Assembly (NCBI GenBank): GCA_963828755.1
Contig: CAWHFY010000005.1
Span: forward strand, 60,443-124,442
Source: WHSW01 sp963828755
GTDB lineage: Bacteria; Actinomycetota; Thermoleophilia; Solirubrobacterales; 70-9
DNA length: 64,000 nt
Direction of reading: 5' to 3'
This document shows, one piece after another, positions 26,056 through 37,512 of this stretch; position 1 is the first letter of the stretch; every line of letters starts with the position of its first letter. The notes under the pieces are model-generated. The model was not told where the DNA came from. It searched no databases and saw only the letters and a list, made by a program, of their open reading frames with translations. A program made the translations under genes and the position numbers.

Positions 26056-26955
26056 TCAGGCGTCCCAGATCTTCCAATTGGAGAAGTCGCGGCCGGTCAG
26101 CTCGCGCAGGCGTTCGGCGTCGGCGCGCAACTCCGCGAGGGTGTCGGGCGGCAGCGAGGCGCGCACGTCGGGGCGCTTGATCGTCCGGCGCAGGGGCAGG
26201 CGGTCGTCGAGCACGAGCCAGAAGTTCGACGGCAAGAGGCGCCCGCGGCGACTGCGGCCCATCCTCTCCAGCCGAACGGCGAGCCGCGTCGCCCGCGTCT
26301 TGCCGGATGTCTGGTGGCGCTCCTGCTCGAAGCGCGGGTGCTCGAACGCGGCGTCGACGCCGACGAAGTCGAACACCTGGCGCAGCGTCTCCATCCGCTT
26401 GTGGCGAAGCTCGGACTGCTGGAAGACGAGGACCTGTTCCTTCGGATAGTGCTCGAGGAAGCGCTCGAGCTGCATCGCGTACTTGGAGCGGGTCACGTAC
26501 GAGGTGTTCGGGTGCACGAGCGTCTCGGCGAGCGTTCCCTTCTCGCGGCGCTTGGCGTAATTGTGAACCCAGTGGGCGGCGATCCGCTCGAGCGGGTCGC
26601 GGACCATGTAGATCAGCTTCGCGTCGGGGACGACCGAGGCCATCCGCTCGGGGACCCCCTGATGCTGGGGAAACGCCGTGTAGTTCGGCGAGGCCTCGCC
26701 GCGGACCCGCGCGTCGGCGTCGAACTGCGACTTGTACCAGTCGATCCCGCGCGGCCAGTTGCGCTCCTCGATGAAGAAGTTGAGCTCCTTCGGCTTCGAC
26801 ATCGAGACCTCGGGATGGAGGCTGAGGTAGTAGTGCAGGACGCTCGTCCCGCACTTCTGCGCCCCGATCACGATCAGGTTCGGAAGGGCGCCGGCGCGTG
26901 TTTCAGCGCCCGACGCCGCTTGATCAAGCGGCTTTACGGGTGTAGAGGCCTCCAT
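26056..26955 (-). CDS. PAPS-dependent sulfotransferase
   Basis: About 299 residues. The 5'-phosphosulfate loop is GAQKCGTSVLHYYLSLHPEV, and the 3'-phosphate-binding segment is IYMVRDPLERIAAHW. NYTAFPQHQGVPERM and KYAMQLERFLEHYP are typical of the heparan sulfate sulfotransferase-like family. It transfers sulfate from PAPS to a glycan or lipid hydroxyl. ATG 26955 is preferred over 26994 because GAGG lies at suitable distance. It lies in the flippase/glycosyltransferase cluster, same strand. Confidence 0.88.
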   Translation of the reverse strand: MEASTPVKPLDQAASGAETRAGALPNLIVIGAQKCGTSVLHYYLSLHPEVSMSKPKELNFFIEERNWPRGIDWYKSQFDADARVRGEASPNYTAFPQHQGVPERMASVVPDAKLIYMVRDPLERIAAHWVHNYAKRREKGTLAETLVHPNTSYVTRSKYAMQLERFLEHYPKEQVLVFQQSELRHKRMETLRQVFDFVGVDAAFEHPRFEQERHQTSGKTRATRLAVRLERMGRSRRGRLLPSNFWLVLDDRLPLRRTIKRPDVRASLPPDTLAELRADAERLRELTGRDFSNWKIWDA

Positions 26956-26965
26956 AGGAGCGACC

Positions 26966-28523
26966 TCAGGGTACCGAAGGCACCGCGAGTCCACCCCGCG
27001 CGGCGACCACCTTGCGCGGGCGCGGGCGCTCAGCGCGGATCAGCGCCAGCCGTTCGGCCACGAAGTCCTCGTAGGCGAGCCCGCTGAGCTGCGCCTGGCG
27101 ACTCGACGCCGCCGGGATGTGCTCGACCCCGACCCCGAGCGCGCGCAGCTCGCCGAGCGCCCCGAGCGCGTCGGTGACGACCAGGGTCCGTTCGGGCCGC
27201 TCCCCCGCCTCGGACGCGGCCGCCCGCACCGACTCGGCGACCTCGGCCGGGTCGATCCCGACCGCGAACACCAACGCCCGCGCCCGCGGCTTGGAGACCT
27301 GCTGCCGGGTGAGCCGATAAGCGGTCTGCGGCAAGCTGCCAAAAAAGCTCCCCCACCGCCGCCGAAACTCCTTCCCCCCGCGCCGACGGGTTGATTCCGT
27401 TGCCCCCTCTAGCGTTTTCAACCCGTCGGCGGGGTGAGGCGGGGCGCCGGCGGCCAGCCACGCGGCCGCGTCCCTCGCTCCGGTGGCGGGAGGGCGGGCG
27501 GTGAGCGCCGTCGCGATCGCGGCGCGCTCCGACGGGTCCAGGAGGCGGTCGAGCTGCTCCTCGAGGCGCGGGTCGGCCGGGCCGTCGACGCCGAGGCCGA
27601 TCCCGCACCGGTCGGCGTAACGGGCGCGGGCAGGCTGATCGTCGGTGCGGCGCGGCCATCGGCACGAACAGGCTGGGCACCCCGAGCTCGATCAGCTCGT
27701 GATAGGCGTTGTAGCCGGCGGCGGCGACCGCGCCGTCGAAAGCGGCGAAATAGCGGCTCATCGGGTAGGTGGCGCGCAGGCCGATCACCCCCTCCGGCGC
27801 TTCGTCGGCGGCGCCGAGCGCCGAGGAGAGCGTCGCGACCTGGACCTCGCCGGACTCGGTCAGCCGGGCGAGCGTCCGCCGGGTGGCCTCGCGCACCTCG
27901 GCCCCCTGGCCGAGCGTGACCAGGAGCGCCGGGCGGTCTGGGTCCAGGCCCAGTTCGCCCGCCGCGGTGGCGCGGTCGAGCAGCTCGCCGCGGTCCAGCA
28001 GCACGATCGGGCCGACCCGGTGGGCGCGCTCGCGCAGCGCCACGGTCGGGCCCACGTCCTCGGACTCGGCGAGCTCGCCCGGCTCGAGCACGGCGTCGAA
28101 GGCGCCCGCGCGGTTGAGCGGCACCCGGCTCGCGCCGCGCCTCCACAGCGGCCGCCGGCACCAGACCACGGTGCCGCTCGACGGCAGCGCCCCGAGCAGC
28201 GCCTCGTAGGGATGGGTACCGTCGAAGACGATCAGGTCGGGCTCGGCCTCGCGGATCGCCGCCCGCAGGCGCGCGCGCAGGCGGCGCGACCAGCGGTAGT
28301 CGTTGCCGGAGCCGGGGGTCGCGTACGAGGCGACGTACTCGACCGGGAAGCCCATGCGCTCGACCACCGGCGCGGCGGCCGACAGGGTGAGGAAGAGCGG
28401 CTCGGCGCGGTCGCCGAGCCGGCGCGCGATCGCCATCGAGCGGGTCAGGTGGCCGAGCCCGGTGCCGTTCGAGGTCGTGAACAGGATCCGCGGGCGGTCG
28501 CCGGGCGCGGGCGGCTCGGTCAA
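26966..28523 (-). CDS. GT-B-fold glycosyltransferase, MurG/UGT-like (frameshifted)
   Basis: About 519 residues after correction. N-terminal half: FTTSNGTGLGHLTRSMAIAR, the glycine-rich loop of GT28/UGT-like enzymes. C-terminal half: LLVTLGQGAEV, AVAAAGYNAYHELIELGVPS and FVPMAAP, the donor-binding region. An extra C near 27652 breaks the frame; removing it gives TDDQPARARYADRCGIGLG and an additional alpha/beta C-terminal domain to 26966. TTG 28523 overlaps the stop of the sulfotransferase upstream (TTGA). It probably acts on the same surface glycan. Confidence 0.78.
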
Positions 28524-29500
28524 TGCCCGGATGCGGCCAGCGTGCGCTCGTAGGAGCGGCGCAGGACCGGCGCGCAGTGGTAGTCCTCGGCCTCGAGCCG
28601 CGCCAGGGTCGCCTCGTAGAGCTCGACGATCGACGCCTGCTCGGCCTCCGAGAGGCCGGTGCGCCAGCGCTCGCGGTGCGCGGCGTCGGAGCTCATCTCG
28701 GCCTCGAAGAACTCGCGCATCGCCGGCTCGTCGCCCACGCCGAGGAAGCCGAGCAGCTCGGCGTAGGCGCCCTCCCGGTCGGAGTCGACCAGCTCGTCGA
28801 GGCTGATCACGCGCAGGCGCTCGCGGTCGGCGGCGCTGAGCCCGCGCACGCCGTCCTCGGCCTGGCGCAGCCGGTCGGCCCAGAACTCGATCCCGGAAGC
28901 GACGTCGGTCGGGTGATGGGGCTTCTGGCGCAGCGAGACCTTGGACGAGCCCGAGTCGCGCCCGTCGCGCACCGAATGCACGAACCGCGCCTCAGGGAAG
29001 ATCTCGGCGAGCCCGTCGGCGGCCGCGATCGTGAAGCAGCTCATCTCGACCAGGATCGGCTTGCCGGCCCTGTCGGCGAGCGGCTGCAGGAGGTCGTAAA
29101 AGAGGTTTCGGGAGGCGCCGACGAGGTCGTCCCCGTGCTCGCGCTCGAACCGCGAGGCGGCCGCCTCGAAGCGGTCCGCGTCCATGATCGCGTAAAGGCC
29201 GCGTTCGCGCCCGCGACCGAGCGCCCGCCACTTCGCCCGCACGTACGCGCGGTCGCCGACCCGGACCCGGTGCCACCAGTAGCCGCGCAGCTTGCGGATG
29301 AAGTCCTCGGGCTCGGCGCGGCCGCGGACGACGTCGGCAAGGCCGTTCGGGTTGCAGTGGAAGCGGCACTCGATCGGAACGCCGTAAAAGCGCGAGTGGC
29401 GGTTGAGCAGATAGCTGAGGATGTGGGTGCCGCTGCGGCCGGTGCCGCCGACGAAGACGAGGTCGGCGGGCCCGCTCGGGCTGTGTTCAGCGGCGCTCAT
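28520..29500 (-). CDS. Sulfotransferase, tandem paralogue 1
   Basis: 326 residues. The PAPS loop is VFVGGTGRSGTHILSYLLNR, and the 3'-phosphate segment is FVHSVRDGRDSGSSKV. It is clearly related to the next gene: both share VFVGGTGRSGTH, a CRFHCNPNGL/VRFHTDPEGF motif and a similar LDELVD/LDELVR region, so they arose by duplication. It overlaps the upstream paralogue by 14 bases and the downstream glycosyltransferase start by 3 bases, an arrangement typical of an operon. Confidence 0.85.
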   Translation of the reverse strand: MSAAEHSPSGPADLVFVGGTGRSGTHILSYLLNRHSRFYGVPIECRFHCNPNGLADVVRGRAEPEDFIRKLRGYWWHRVRVGDRAYVRAKWRALGRGRERGLYAIMDADRFEAAASRFEREHGDDLVGASRNLFYDLLQPLADRAGKPILVEMSCFTIAAADGLAEIFPEARFVHSVRDGRDSGSSKVSLRQKPHHPTDVASGIEFWADRLRQAEDGVRGLSAADRERLRVISLDELVDSDREGAYAELLGFLGVGDEPAMREFFEAEMSSDAAHRERWRTGLSEAEQASIVELYEATLARLEAEDYHCAPVLRRSYERTLAASGH

Positions 29501-30504
29501 CAGGGCCTCGATCGTAGACGTAGATCAACGGGTCGAGCTGATCGTCGGTGCGCTCGAGCGCGTGGAGCAGCAGCGGCGCGCAGCGGGCGCCGTCGGCGGC
29601 GAGCCGGTCGAGCGACTCGCGATAGAGGCGCTCGAGCTCGGCCGCCTTGCGGTCGGAGATCCCCTCGCGCCAGCGCTCCTTGTTGGCGCCCTCGGTGGTC
29701 ATCTTGTTCGAGAAGTACCGCCGCGTGCGCTTGGTCGGCGGGCTGCCGAGGAAGCGGAACAGCGGGCCGCAGCGCCAGCCGGGCGCGCTGCATGCGGACG
29801 AGCTCGTCGAGGCTGACGGTCAGCAGCCGGCCGTCGGGAATCGAGTCGGCGCCGCGCTCGATCGCCCGGATCCGCTCCTCCCACCACGCGATCCCCTGCA
29901 CGCGGGTTCGCGGACGGACGAGGCCCCTGGTTTGCGCCACGCGCGAGGCCGACGCGTCGCGGCCGTCGCGGACCACGTGGATGAACTTCGCCTCCGGAAA
30001 GACCGCCGTCAGGGTCTCCGCGCGCGCGACGGTGTCGGTGCTCTGCTCGACCAGCGCGATCGCTCGGTCCTCCTCCTCGACGCGAAACCACAGCAGGTCG
30101 TAGAACAGGCGCCGGCAGGCGCCGATCAGGTCGTCCGCGTGGCCCGCCTCGAAGGTCGCCAGCGCGGCGTCGTAGCGCTCGCGGTCGACGAACCGGTACA
30201 TGCCGCGGAAGCGGTTGGTCTGAAAGCCCTTCCACCAGAAGCCGCGCATCCGCTTGACGAACTGCTGCGGGGTCACGTCGCCCGAGAGCAGTCCGGGGAA
30301 GCCCTCCGGGTCGGTGTGAAAGCGGACCTCGACCGGCACGAGCGCGTAGCGGTTGTGGCGCGAGATCAGCTGCGAGAGCACGTGTGTGCCGCTGCGCCCG
30401 GTGCCGCCCACGAAGACCAGCTTCGCCGTCTCCGGGGCGCGCTCGGCGAGCTCTTCGCCGAGGATCGGCGAGGGCGCCTCGTCGGGGGTGCCGAAGTGAG
30501 GCAT
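29487..30504 (-). CDS. Sulfotransferase, tandem paralogue 2 (frameshifted)
   Basis: About 338 residues after correction. PAPS loop VFVGGTGRSGTHVLSQLISR; 3'-phosphate segment FIHVVRDGRDASASRV. An extra C near 29786 breaks the frame; corrected, the product runs RMQRARWRCGPLFRFLGSPP to KERWREGISDRKAAELERLY and ends at 29487. Its ATG shares one base with the stop of the polytopic glycosyltransferase upstream (TGATG). Role as for the paralogue: sulfation of a surface glycan is inferred. Confidence 0.8.
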
Positions 30505-32878
30505 CAGCCGTTGCCGCCGTTCTTTGAGTAGGCGTAGTGGTCGACGTAGCGGTCGCATGCCGCGGCGATCGTGGTCGAGCGCGGCGCGGTGGCCGGCGAG
30601 GCTGCGGCGTCGCCCAGCCAGACGAGGCGGCGGGCGCCGAGCGTGCCGGCGAGGCCGGAGGGGTCGGCGGCGCGGACGGTGAGCTCGTGCGCGCCCGCGC
30701 TCGCGTCGGCGACCTCGCCGGCGGGCCAGAAGGCGCCGCGGCCGGCGCCGCTCAGGTACATGCCCTCGAGCGAGGCGGGTAGCTCGGCGACCTGCTCGCC
30801 GTCGAACAGCACGGTCAGCGGGACCTGCGAGTGGTACTGCAGCGAGAGCCCGTAGTCCCCCTGCGCGGGCAGGTCGAGGCCGATCGTCGCCTCCCCCGGC
30901 GCCTCCCAGCCGCGCTCCTGGCCCGCGACCCGCGCCGCGGGCGGCGCCGGCTGGTCCCAGTCGCCGTAGTCGGCGAGCACCGGCTCGGCGAGGACGACGG
31001 CCTCGCCGCCGCGCTGCGGCCCGTTGCCGCATTCGAAGATCGCGCCGGGGTTGCCGCCCTCGTCGGCGAGCACCTTGCTGCGCGGGGTCTCACCCCGGCG
31101 CTCCCAGAGCACGTAGTCGCCGTCCGACGCCACCTGCTCGAAGTTCGGCGGCGGCGTCGACTGATAAGCGGCCTCGGTCGTGATCGCGTAGTCGAACTTG
31201 TCGAGCTGGCCGGAGTCGAGCGTGTCGAAGTCGGCGGCGAGCCCCTGCTGCCACGTCTTCTCGGGACGCGCGTCGATCTCCTCGGGGACGTACCCGGCAG
31301 GGGCGCGGGCGAGGGTCTTTCGCAGGTAGTAGCCGGCGAAGCGGTCGACGCCGAGGAAGGCGACCGACTCGCCCTCGACGCGCTCGGCGAGCCGCTCGAG
31401 CGCGAGCTGACGATCGTCGAAGCCGATCGGGGCGTCGCGGAGCGCAAGCAGCGTGGAAAGGGTCGCGAGGATGGCGACGAGGGTTCCGCCGGCATAGCGG
31501 ATGAGGTTGCTGCGTTGTTCGTCGTTCGTCGCTCGCCGGTCGAAGCAGCGCCCGCAGGCTCACCAGCAAAACCAACGGCGCGATCACCGCGAGCGCCTTC
31601 GCCTGCACGTGGATCTCCGCGAACGCGCGGGTGCCGACGTAGACGATCCCGCCCGTGAGCAGCATCGCGAGCAGGGCCGACTGGCGGGTGCGGATCAGCG
31701 TCCAGGTGCCGTAGGCGATCGCCAGGGCGCCGATCGCGACCGCGAACAGCGACCCGGAGACGTCGCCGCGGACGATCCGGAAGTCGCCGGCCGGCCAGAT
31801 CCCGAGCGCCTCGCCGGGGAACACGGGCGAGCTCAGGCGCCCGGCCGACGCCTGCACGTCGGCGATCTTCGACGCGAACTCGCGCGCCGGGGTGAAGGCG
31901 ACCACCGCGATCGCGACCACGATCAGCGCCGCGACGGCGAGCGTGACCTTGTGGGCCATGAGGCCGTCGCGCACCGCCGCCCAGTTGACCGGGCTGCGGC
32001 CGGCGAGCGCCTCGAGCGCCAGCCACAGCGGCACCGCGATCACGAACCAGGCGAGGCCCGGGGCGCTGAAGGTGAACACGCAGGCGGCGGCGAGCAGCAG
32101 GCCGATGCCGATGATCGAGCGCCAGGGCGGCGGCCCGTCGTCGGCCCTGGTGCCGCCACGGGACGCGAGCGCGAGCGCGAAGGCGAGCACGAAGAGGGCC
32201 ATCGCCGTCTCCTTGAAGGCGCTCTGCGCCAGGAACGAGGCGGCCAGGTACGGCAGGCCGACCAGCGCCGCGATCGCGATGCGCCGCCCACCCGGCATCC
32301 GCTCGAGCGCGGCGAGCGCGGTCAGCGCCGTGAGCACCGGGATCGCGAGCAGCAGGCCGTTGAAGGCGCTGACCAGCGACGCCCCGGTGACCTGCGCGGC
32401 GATCACGGCGACCGCCTGCGGGCCGATCGGATAGCCGAAGCGCACCGCGCTGGGCTCGGGCCCGAACCCGTGCTGGAGCCAGTCCGACCAGTAGAGCTGG
32501 GCGGCGTGGTCGTTGGTGTAGACGCCCTCGCCGAGCACCCCGACGCGGTCCGAGATCAGGAACGGCAGCGTCGTCGCGGCGAGCACGATCGCAACCGCGC
32601 CGACCGCGACCTGCCAACCCGGGGCCTCGCCGGTACGGCGAAGGTCGCGAAGCGCGATCGCGGCGGCCGCGATCACCGCAAGGCCGATCAGGATCGCGGC
32701 GGTCGTCGCCCGTCCGGGCAGACGGATCAGCAGCGGCGCGGCGACCACGAGCGCCGCGAAACCCGGTGACCCCGGAGAGCCACGCCGGCCGCGGGCGGCC
32801 GAGCGCGACCAGGATCGCGCGGCCGACCGCGAGCGAGGCGGCGCAGATCAGGAGTGTGCAGGCGTAGATCGAGAGCAT
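30504..32878 (-). CDS. Polytopic membrane glycosyltransferase-like protein (two frameshifts)
   Basis: About 790 residues in three frames. The N-terminus MLSIYACTLLICAASLAVGR leads into a dozen or so hydrophobic helices; the loop VYTNDHAAQLYWSDWLQHGF with acidic and aromatic residues resembles the GT-C type used by lipid-linked sugar transferases. The C-terminal 200 residues form a soluble, probably outer domain (CGNGPQRGGEAVVLAEPVLA, then YGLSLQYHSQVPLTVLFDGE). Extra bases lie near 32762 (TTT for TT) and near 31507, the latter beside a GACGAAC-type repeat. Donor and acceptor unknown. Confidence 0.7.
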
Positions 32879-32890
32879 CGGCGAGAGCCG

Positions 32891-35164
32891 CTAGGGCTGG
32901 TTGGCGGTCGGGTCCTCGTTGACGGAATCGCCGTCGAGCTCGGCCGCGCTCAGGTCCGGAAGGTTGCCGCAGCCGCTCGGATCCGGCGGCGCGGTGAGCT
33001 CGAAGACGCTCACCGGGCCGTCGCGCAGGATCTGCTTCGCCCCCGGGTCGGTGCGCGTCCACAGCGCTTCCTTGGTGTCCGTGAGCGTCCCCGGGTTGAA
33101 CGGGTCATAGGTGGTGACGACGTGGGTGTAGCCGCCATCGGCGAGCGCCTGGCGCCACTCGGCGCAGGTGGGGATCCGCTCGTAGGCGCCGTCGGGCCCC
33201 TCGATCCCGAGCCACTGGACCTCGTTCGAGAGGTCGGTCCCGTAGAACGGGAACTGGTTGAAGACGCCGCGGATCCCGGAGACGGCGACCTTGGCGTCGC
33301 GCAGGTCGCGCGCCCAGCGGACGGCGTCGGCGAGCTTCAGCTGCGGGCTCAGGTTCTCGTAGCGGCGCTCGAGATAGTGGCGCTGCTCCCACCACCCGGC
33401 CCCGAGCGCCCCGATCGCGACGACGGCGGCGATCCCGGCCGCCCAGGCGAGCGGCGCGCCGGCGCCCCAGCGACCGCGGGAGCGCAGCCACTGGATCGCC
33501 GCGAAGCAGGCGAGCACGGCGACCCCGGCGGCGATCGCCCCCTTGACGTGCCCCTGCTGCCACTGGACGAGCGAGATCGCCGTCGCGGCGAACAGCACGC
33601 AGAGCCCGCCGAGGGTGAGCGAGCGCGACCGTTCGCTGGCCCGCAGGGCGGGCAGACAGGGCAGGATCGCGAGCCCGATCGCGGCCGCCGGCGCCAGGTA
33701 GCGGACGTTCCAGACGAAGGCGATCGGCCTCCCCTCCTCGCCGGCTGCGGTCAGCGGGGTGACCAGGTACGCGAGCGCGGTGAACAGCACGACCGCCCCG
33801 AGCACCCGCAGCAACGGGTCGCGCCCGCGCCACAGCGCGTAGGCGCCGCCGCCGACGAAGGCAATCAGGACGAGCGGCCATAGGAACCCGAACGAGTCGT
33901 CGAGCCCGGGAAAGAACCAGTCCGACCAGACGCCGAAGTCGGTCGCGTAGTGAAAGACCGAGAACCCGGGGCGCAGCTCGAGCGCCCGCTCCGGCATCGG
34001 CAGCCCGAGCGGCCCGAACGACGTGTACGGGATCGGGTTGCCGATCGCAATCGCGTTGCGCGCGAACCAGTAGCCGCCGGTGAGCAGCGCCGGGAGCGCG
34101 AACCACGGGGCGGTCGTCGAATGCGCGACCCGCTCGGCGCGATGACGATGAGCCCGACGAACAGGGCAATAACAGGGGCTAAGAAGGACAGCTTCGTGCC
34201 GGCCGCGAGGCCTGCGGCGAGGCCCGCGATCCCGAGCGGCCAGAGGCGGGCGTGCGGGCGGGTCGCCCGGAGGACTATCCGCAGCGAAGCGGGACTGTCC
34301 GACGGGCGACTCCGACCGTCCCGGCCGCGCGCGCAGCCGCGGCGTTCACGAGAATCGCGACGGCCGCGAGGATCAGCGAGACCCCGACGATGTCGTTGAG
34401 GGCCTCCCCGGCCTGGAACTCGATCAGGTTCTGGGCGCCGAGGGCGATCGCGCCGCCGATCAGCGACTGCGGTCCGAGGCCGTAGGGGCGGCCGATCGAG
34501 TAGGCCGCCGTGAGGCCCAGGCCGAGCCACGCGAGGTTGAGCAGCGGCGAGAGGATGTCGCGGTCGAAGGCGAGCAGCGGCACCGCGTGCACGACCTCGG
34601 AGTTCGCCGGATAGAACGAGGCGAAGAAGATCGGGTCGAAGTAGTCGATCGAGCCGAAGTGGGCGCCGTGTGCGAACCGGGTCGCGAGGGGCATGTGGTA
34701 CCAGAGCGAGTCGGCCCGGTCCATGCCTCCGGCGAGGGTGCCGAGGGTCGGGACCATCCACGCCGCGACGACCACGGCGACCGCTCCGGCGGCGAGCCAG
34801 ACCGCGAGCCGCGACGACTCCGGCGTCGGGCAGCGGCCCGACCCGCGAGCGGCGAGTGGCGAGCGGCGATCGACGTGCACCGCCGCCCGCGAGCACCACC
34901 GAGCCGACGATCATCGTCCAGGCCTCGAAGGCGGCGAAGGTGCCGAGCGCCTCGGCGAGGAGGATCAGCGCCGCGAGTCCGAGCACCGCCTCGGCGACCC
35001 GGGCCGGAGCGCCGCTCCAGCCGGGCAAGCAGCGTCCCGCGCAGCCGCCAGGCCGCGAACGCGAGCGGGGCGACGATCAGCGTCAGCGCGAGCACGCCGA
35101 GCAGGTAGGCGCCTGCGTCGAGCGTGCGCTCGGAGGTGGGGGCGAAGCTGAAGGCGGCGCTCAT
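32891..35164 (-). CDS. Second polytopic glycosyltransferase-like membrane protein (several frameshifts)
   Basis: Read through at least four frame changes between 35164 and 33997, the product is about 755 residues. It has many hydrophobic helices, a GT-C-like first loop with acidic residues (MDRADSLWYHMPLATRFAHG, FGSIDYFDPIFFASFYPANS), and a soluble C-terminal domain ending in DPTANQP. SFYPANSEVVHAVPLLAFDR resembles bacterial mannosyl/arabinosyl-transferase loops. The number of indels is the highest in the window, so residue-level statements are unsafe. It follows ftsB on the same strand and starts the surface-glycan genes. Confidence 0.65.
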
Positions 35165-35180
35165 CGGCGCCGTCCGGCGG

Positions 35181-35534
35181 CTACTTGTTGAGGCCGCGGA
35201 CCACGTAGGCGCCCTCGCCCACCGCGGCCATCCCGATCTTCCGCGCGCCGCGCTCGGCGGCGTCGGGCCCCTGCAGCTTGGTGAGCCGCTGCTTGAGCTT
35301 CGCGTTCTCGGTCTGCAGCTCGGCGAGCGAGGCGTGCTCGCTCTTCGAATCGCGCCAGGCGTCGAGGAAGTTGATCGAGGGCCCGATGTAGGAGATGCAG
35401 ATCACCGCGAGGACGAGGACGAGAAGCACCCGTCCGACCCGGTCCCAGTGGATCCGGCTGCCGCCTCCGCGACTGCGGGTTCGCGGCGCCGGCTTCAACC
35501 GGTAGCCGCGTGCGGCCTGGGCGCGGGTGCTCAC
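35181..35534 (-). CDS. ftsB: FtsB/DivIC-type septum formation protein
   Basis: 117 residues: basic cytoplasmic N-terminus, one membrane helix (VLLVLVLAVICISYIGPSIN), then a coiled coil (SLAELQTENAKLKQRLTKLQ) and a short GARKIGMAAVGEGAYVV tail, as in actinobacterial FtsB/DivIC. It belongs to the divisome FtsQLB subcomplex. The GTG start at 35534 lies 28 bases after the eno stop, and the eno-ftsB order is standard in actinomycetes, which supports the call. Confidence 0.9.
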   Translation of the reverse strand: MSTRAQAARGYRLKPAPRTRSRGGGSRIHWDRVGRVLLVLVLAVICISYIGPSINFLDAWRDSKSEHASLAELQTENAKLKQRLTKLQGPDAAERGARKIGMAAVGEGAYVVRGLNK

Positions 35535-35562
35535 GCCTGATCCGTTCGGCGCGGATGGGCGA

Positions 35563-36865
35563 CTACCTTCCGGTGAAAGCTTTCAATCCCGGGTAGGTGG
35601 CGCTCTCGCCGAGCTCCTCCTCGATCCGCAGCAGCTGGTTGTACTTCGCCACCCGGTCCGAGCGCGACGGCGCCCCGGTCTTGATCTGGCCCGCGCCGCG
35701 TGCCGACCGCGATATCGGCGATCGTGGTGTCCTCGGTCTCGCCGGACCGGTGCGAGATCACCGCGGAGTAGCCGGCGTCGCGAGCGATGGCGATCGCCTC
35801 GAGCGTCTCGGTCAGCGTCCCGATCTGGTTCACCTTGACGAGGATCGAGTTGCCGACCCCGGCCTCGATCCCCCGGGTGAGCCGCTCGGGGTTGGTGACG
35901 AAGAGGTCGTCGCCGACCAGCTGGCAGGAGTCGCCGAGGCGCCTGGTCAGCAGGTCCCAGCCGTCCCAGTCCTCCTCCGCCATCCCGTCCTCGATCGAGA
36001 TCACCGGGTAGCGCCCGGCCAGCTCGGCCCAGTAGGCGGTCATCTCCTCGGCGCTCAGCGCCCGGCCCTCGTGCTCGAGCACGTAGGCGCCGTCGGATTC
36101 GCGGTAGATCTCGCTGGTCGCCGGGTCGAGGGCGATGAACGCGTCGGCGCCCGGGTCGTAGCCGGCGGCCTCGATTCCCTCGACCAGCACCGCGAGCGCC
36201 GCCTCGTTCGACTCGAGGTCGGGCGCGAACCCGCCCTCGTCGCCGACCGTGGTCCCGAGCCCGCGCTCCTTCAGGGTCGCCTTCAGCGCGTGGAAGACCT
36301 CGGTGCCCATCCGCAGGCCCTCGGAGTAGGTCGGCGCGCCCGCCGGGACGACCATGAACTCCTGCAGGTCGACCGAGTTGTCGGCGTGGGCGCCGCCGTT
36401 GATCACGTTCATCATCGGCACCGGCAGCACCGTCGCCTGGTCGCGCGACAGCCCGCTGAGCTCGGCGATGTAGATGTAGAGCGGCACCTCGGCCTCGAGC
36501 GCGGCGGCGCGCGCCGTCGCCAGCGAGACGCCGAGGATCGCGTTGGCGCCCAGCCGCGACTTGTTCGGGGTCCCGTCGAGCTCGCGCAGCGTCTCGTCGA
36601 TCGCCACCTGGTCGGTGGCCCGCGCGCCGACCAAGGCCTTCGCGATCGTGTCGTTGACGTTCTCGACCGCTCGCCCGACGCCCTTGCCGGCCCACTCGGG
36701 ACCGCCGTCGCGCAGCTCGGTCGCCTCGAACTCGCCGGTCGAGGCGCCCGAGGGAACCGCGGCGCGGCCGAGCGCGCCGGACTTGAGGCGCACGTCGACC
36801 TCGACCGTCGGGTTACCCCGCGAGTCGAGTACCTGGCGCGCGTGAATGTGTCCGATAACGCCCAT
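35563..36865 (-). CDS. eno: Enolase (single-base frameshift near C-terminus)
   Basis: Converts 2-phosphoglycerate to phosphoenolpyruvate. Signature segments: PSGASTGEFEATELRDGG, TVGDEGGFAPDLESNE, the metal ligands in ISIEDGMAEEDWDG and LVGDDLFVTNPERL, catalytic lysine in ILVKVNQIGTLTE, and SHRSGETEDTTIADI. After IADIAVGTR an extra G near 35699 shifts frame; removing it yields AGQIKTGAPSRSDRVAKYNQ and the normal end AFTGR at 35563, about 433 residues. As enolase is essential, this indel is very probably a sequence error. Confidence 0.93.
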
Positions 36866-36880
36866 TCGCGGAGCGGGAGG

Positions 36881-37511
36881 CTAGTGGGTTCCGTCGGGCA
36901 GGGAGCGGGTCGCGAAGCCGGTCGGCGGCCGCCCTGACCGCGAGCTCGGGGTCGACCCCGAGCCGACGCGAGAGGCGCACCGCCTCCAGCAGCATCTCCC
37001 CCACCGCCGCCTCGGCCTCGTCGCGCGTCTCGCGCTCGGCGGCGCCGCCGCCGTCGGGCTCGGCCCGGCGCAGCGTCTTGCGCGCGTAGAGGAGGCCGGG
37101 GAGGTTCTCCGGGATGTCGGCGAACGGGTCGTCGGAGCCGCGGCCCTCGACCTCCCGTTTGATCTGATCCCAGTTGGCGAGCACCTGGCGAGCGCTCTCC
37201 GCTTCCGCCTCGCCGAAGACGTGCGGGTGGCGGCGGATCAGCTTCTCGGTCAGCTGCTCGGCGATCTGGTCGAGCGAACCCTCGCCGCGCTCCTCGAGCA
37301 GCAGCGCCAGGAAGACGACCTGAAAGAGAACGTCGCCGAGCTCGTCGCGCAGCTTCGCGTCGTCGCCCTGGGCGGCGGCGTCGGCCAGCTCGTATGCCTC
37401 CTCGACGGTGTGCGGGACGATCGAGCGCTCGTCCTGCTCGCGGTCCCAGGGGCACTCCCGCCGCAGCCGGCGGGTGATCTCGTCGAGACGCTCTAGCGCC
37501 GAGCGGTCCAG
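36881..37511 (-). CDS. mazG: MazG-type nucleoside triphosphate pyrophosphohydrolase (start and end uncertain)
   Basis: About 209 residues. Motifs: RRECPWDREQDERSIVPHTV, EEAYELADA and DELGDVLFQVVFLALLLEER, the metal-binding EExxE and ExxD pairs of MazG, which hydrolyses NTPs to NMP and PPi. The frame has no ATG, GTG or TTG upstream of 37184, so the start is either CTG 37511, just after the foldase stop, or hidden by an indel. At the 3' end, one extra base would convert the tail to SLPDGTH and a TAG at 36881. Its place between a foldase and eno is conserved in actinomycetes. Confidence 0.8.
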
Positions 37512-37512
37512 C

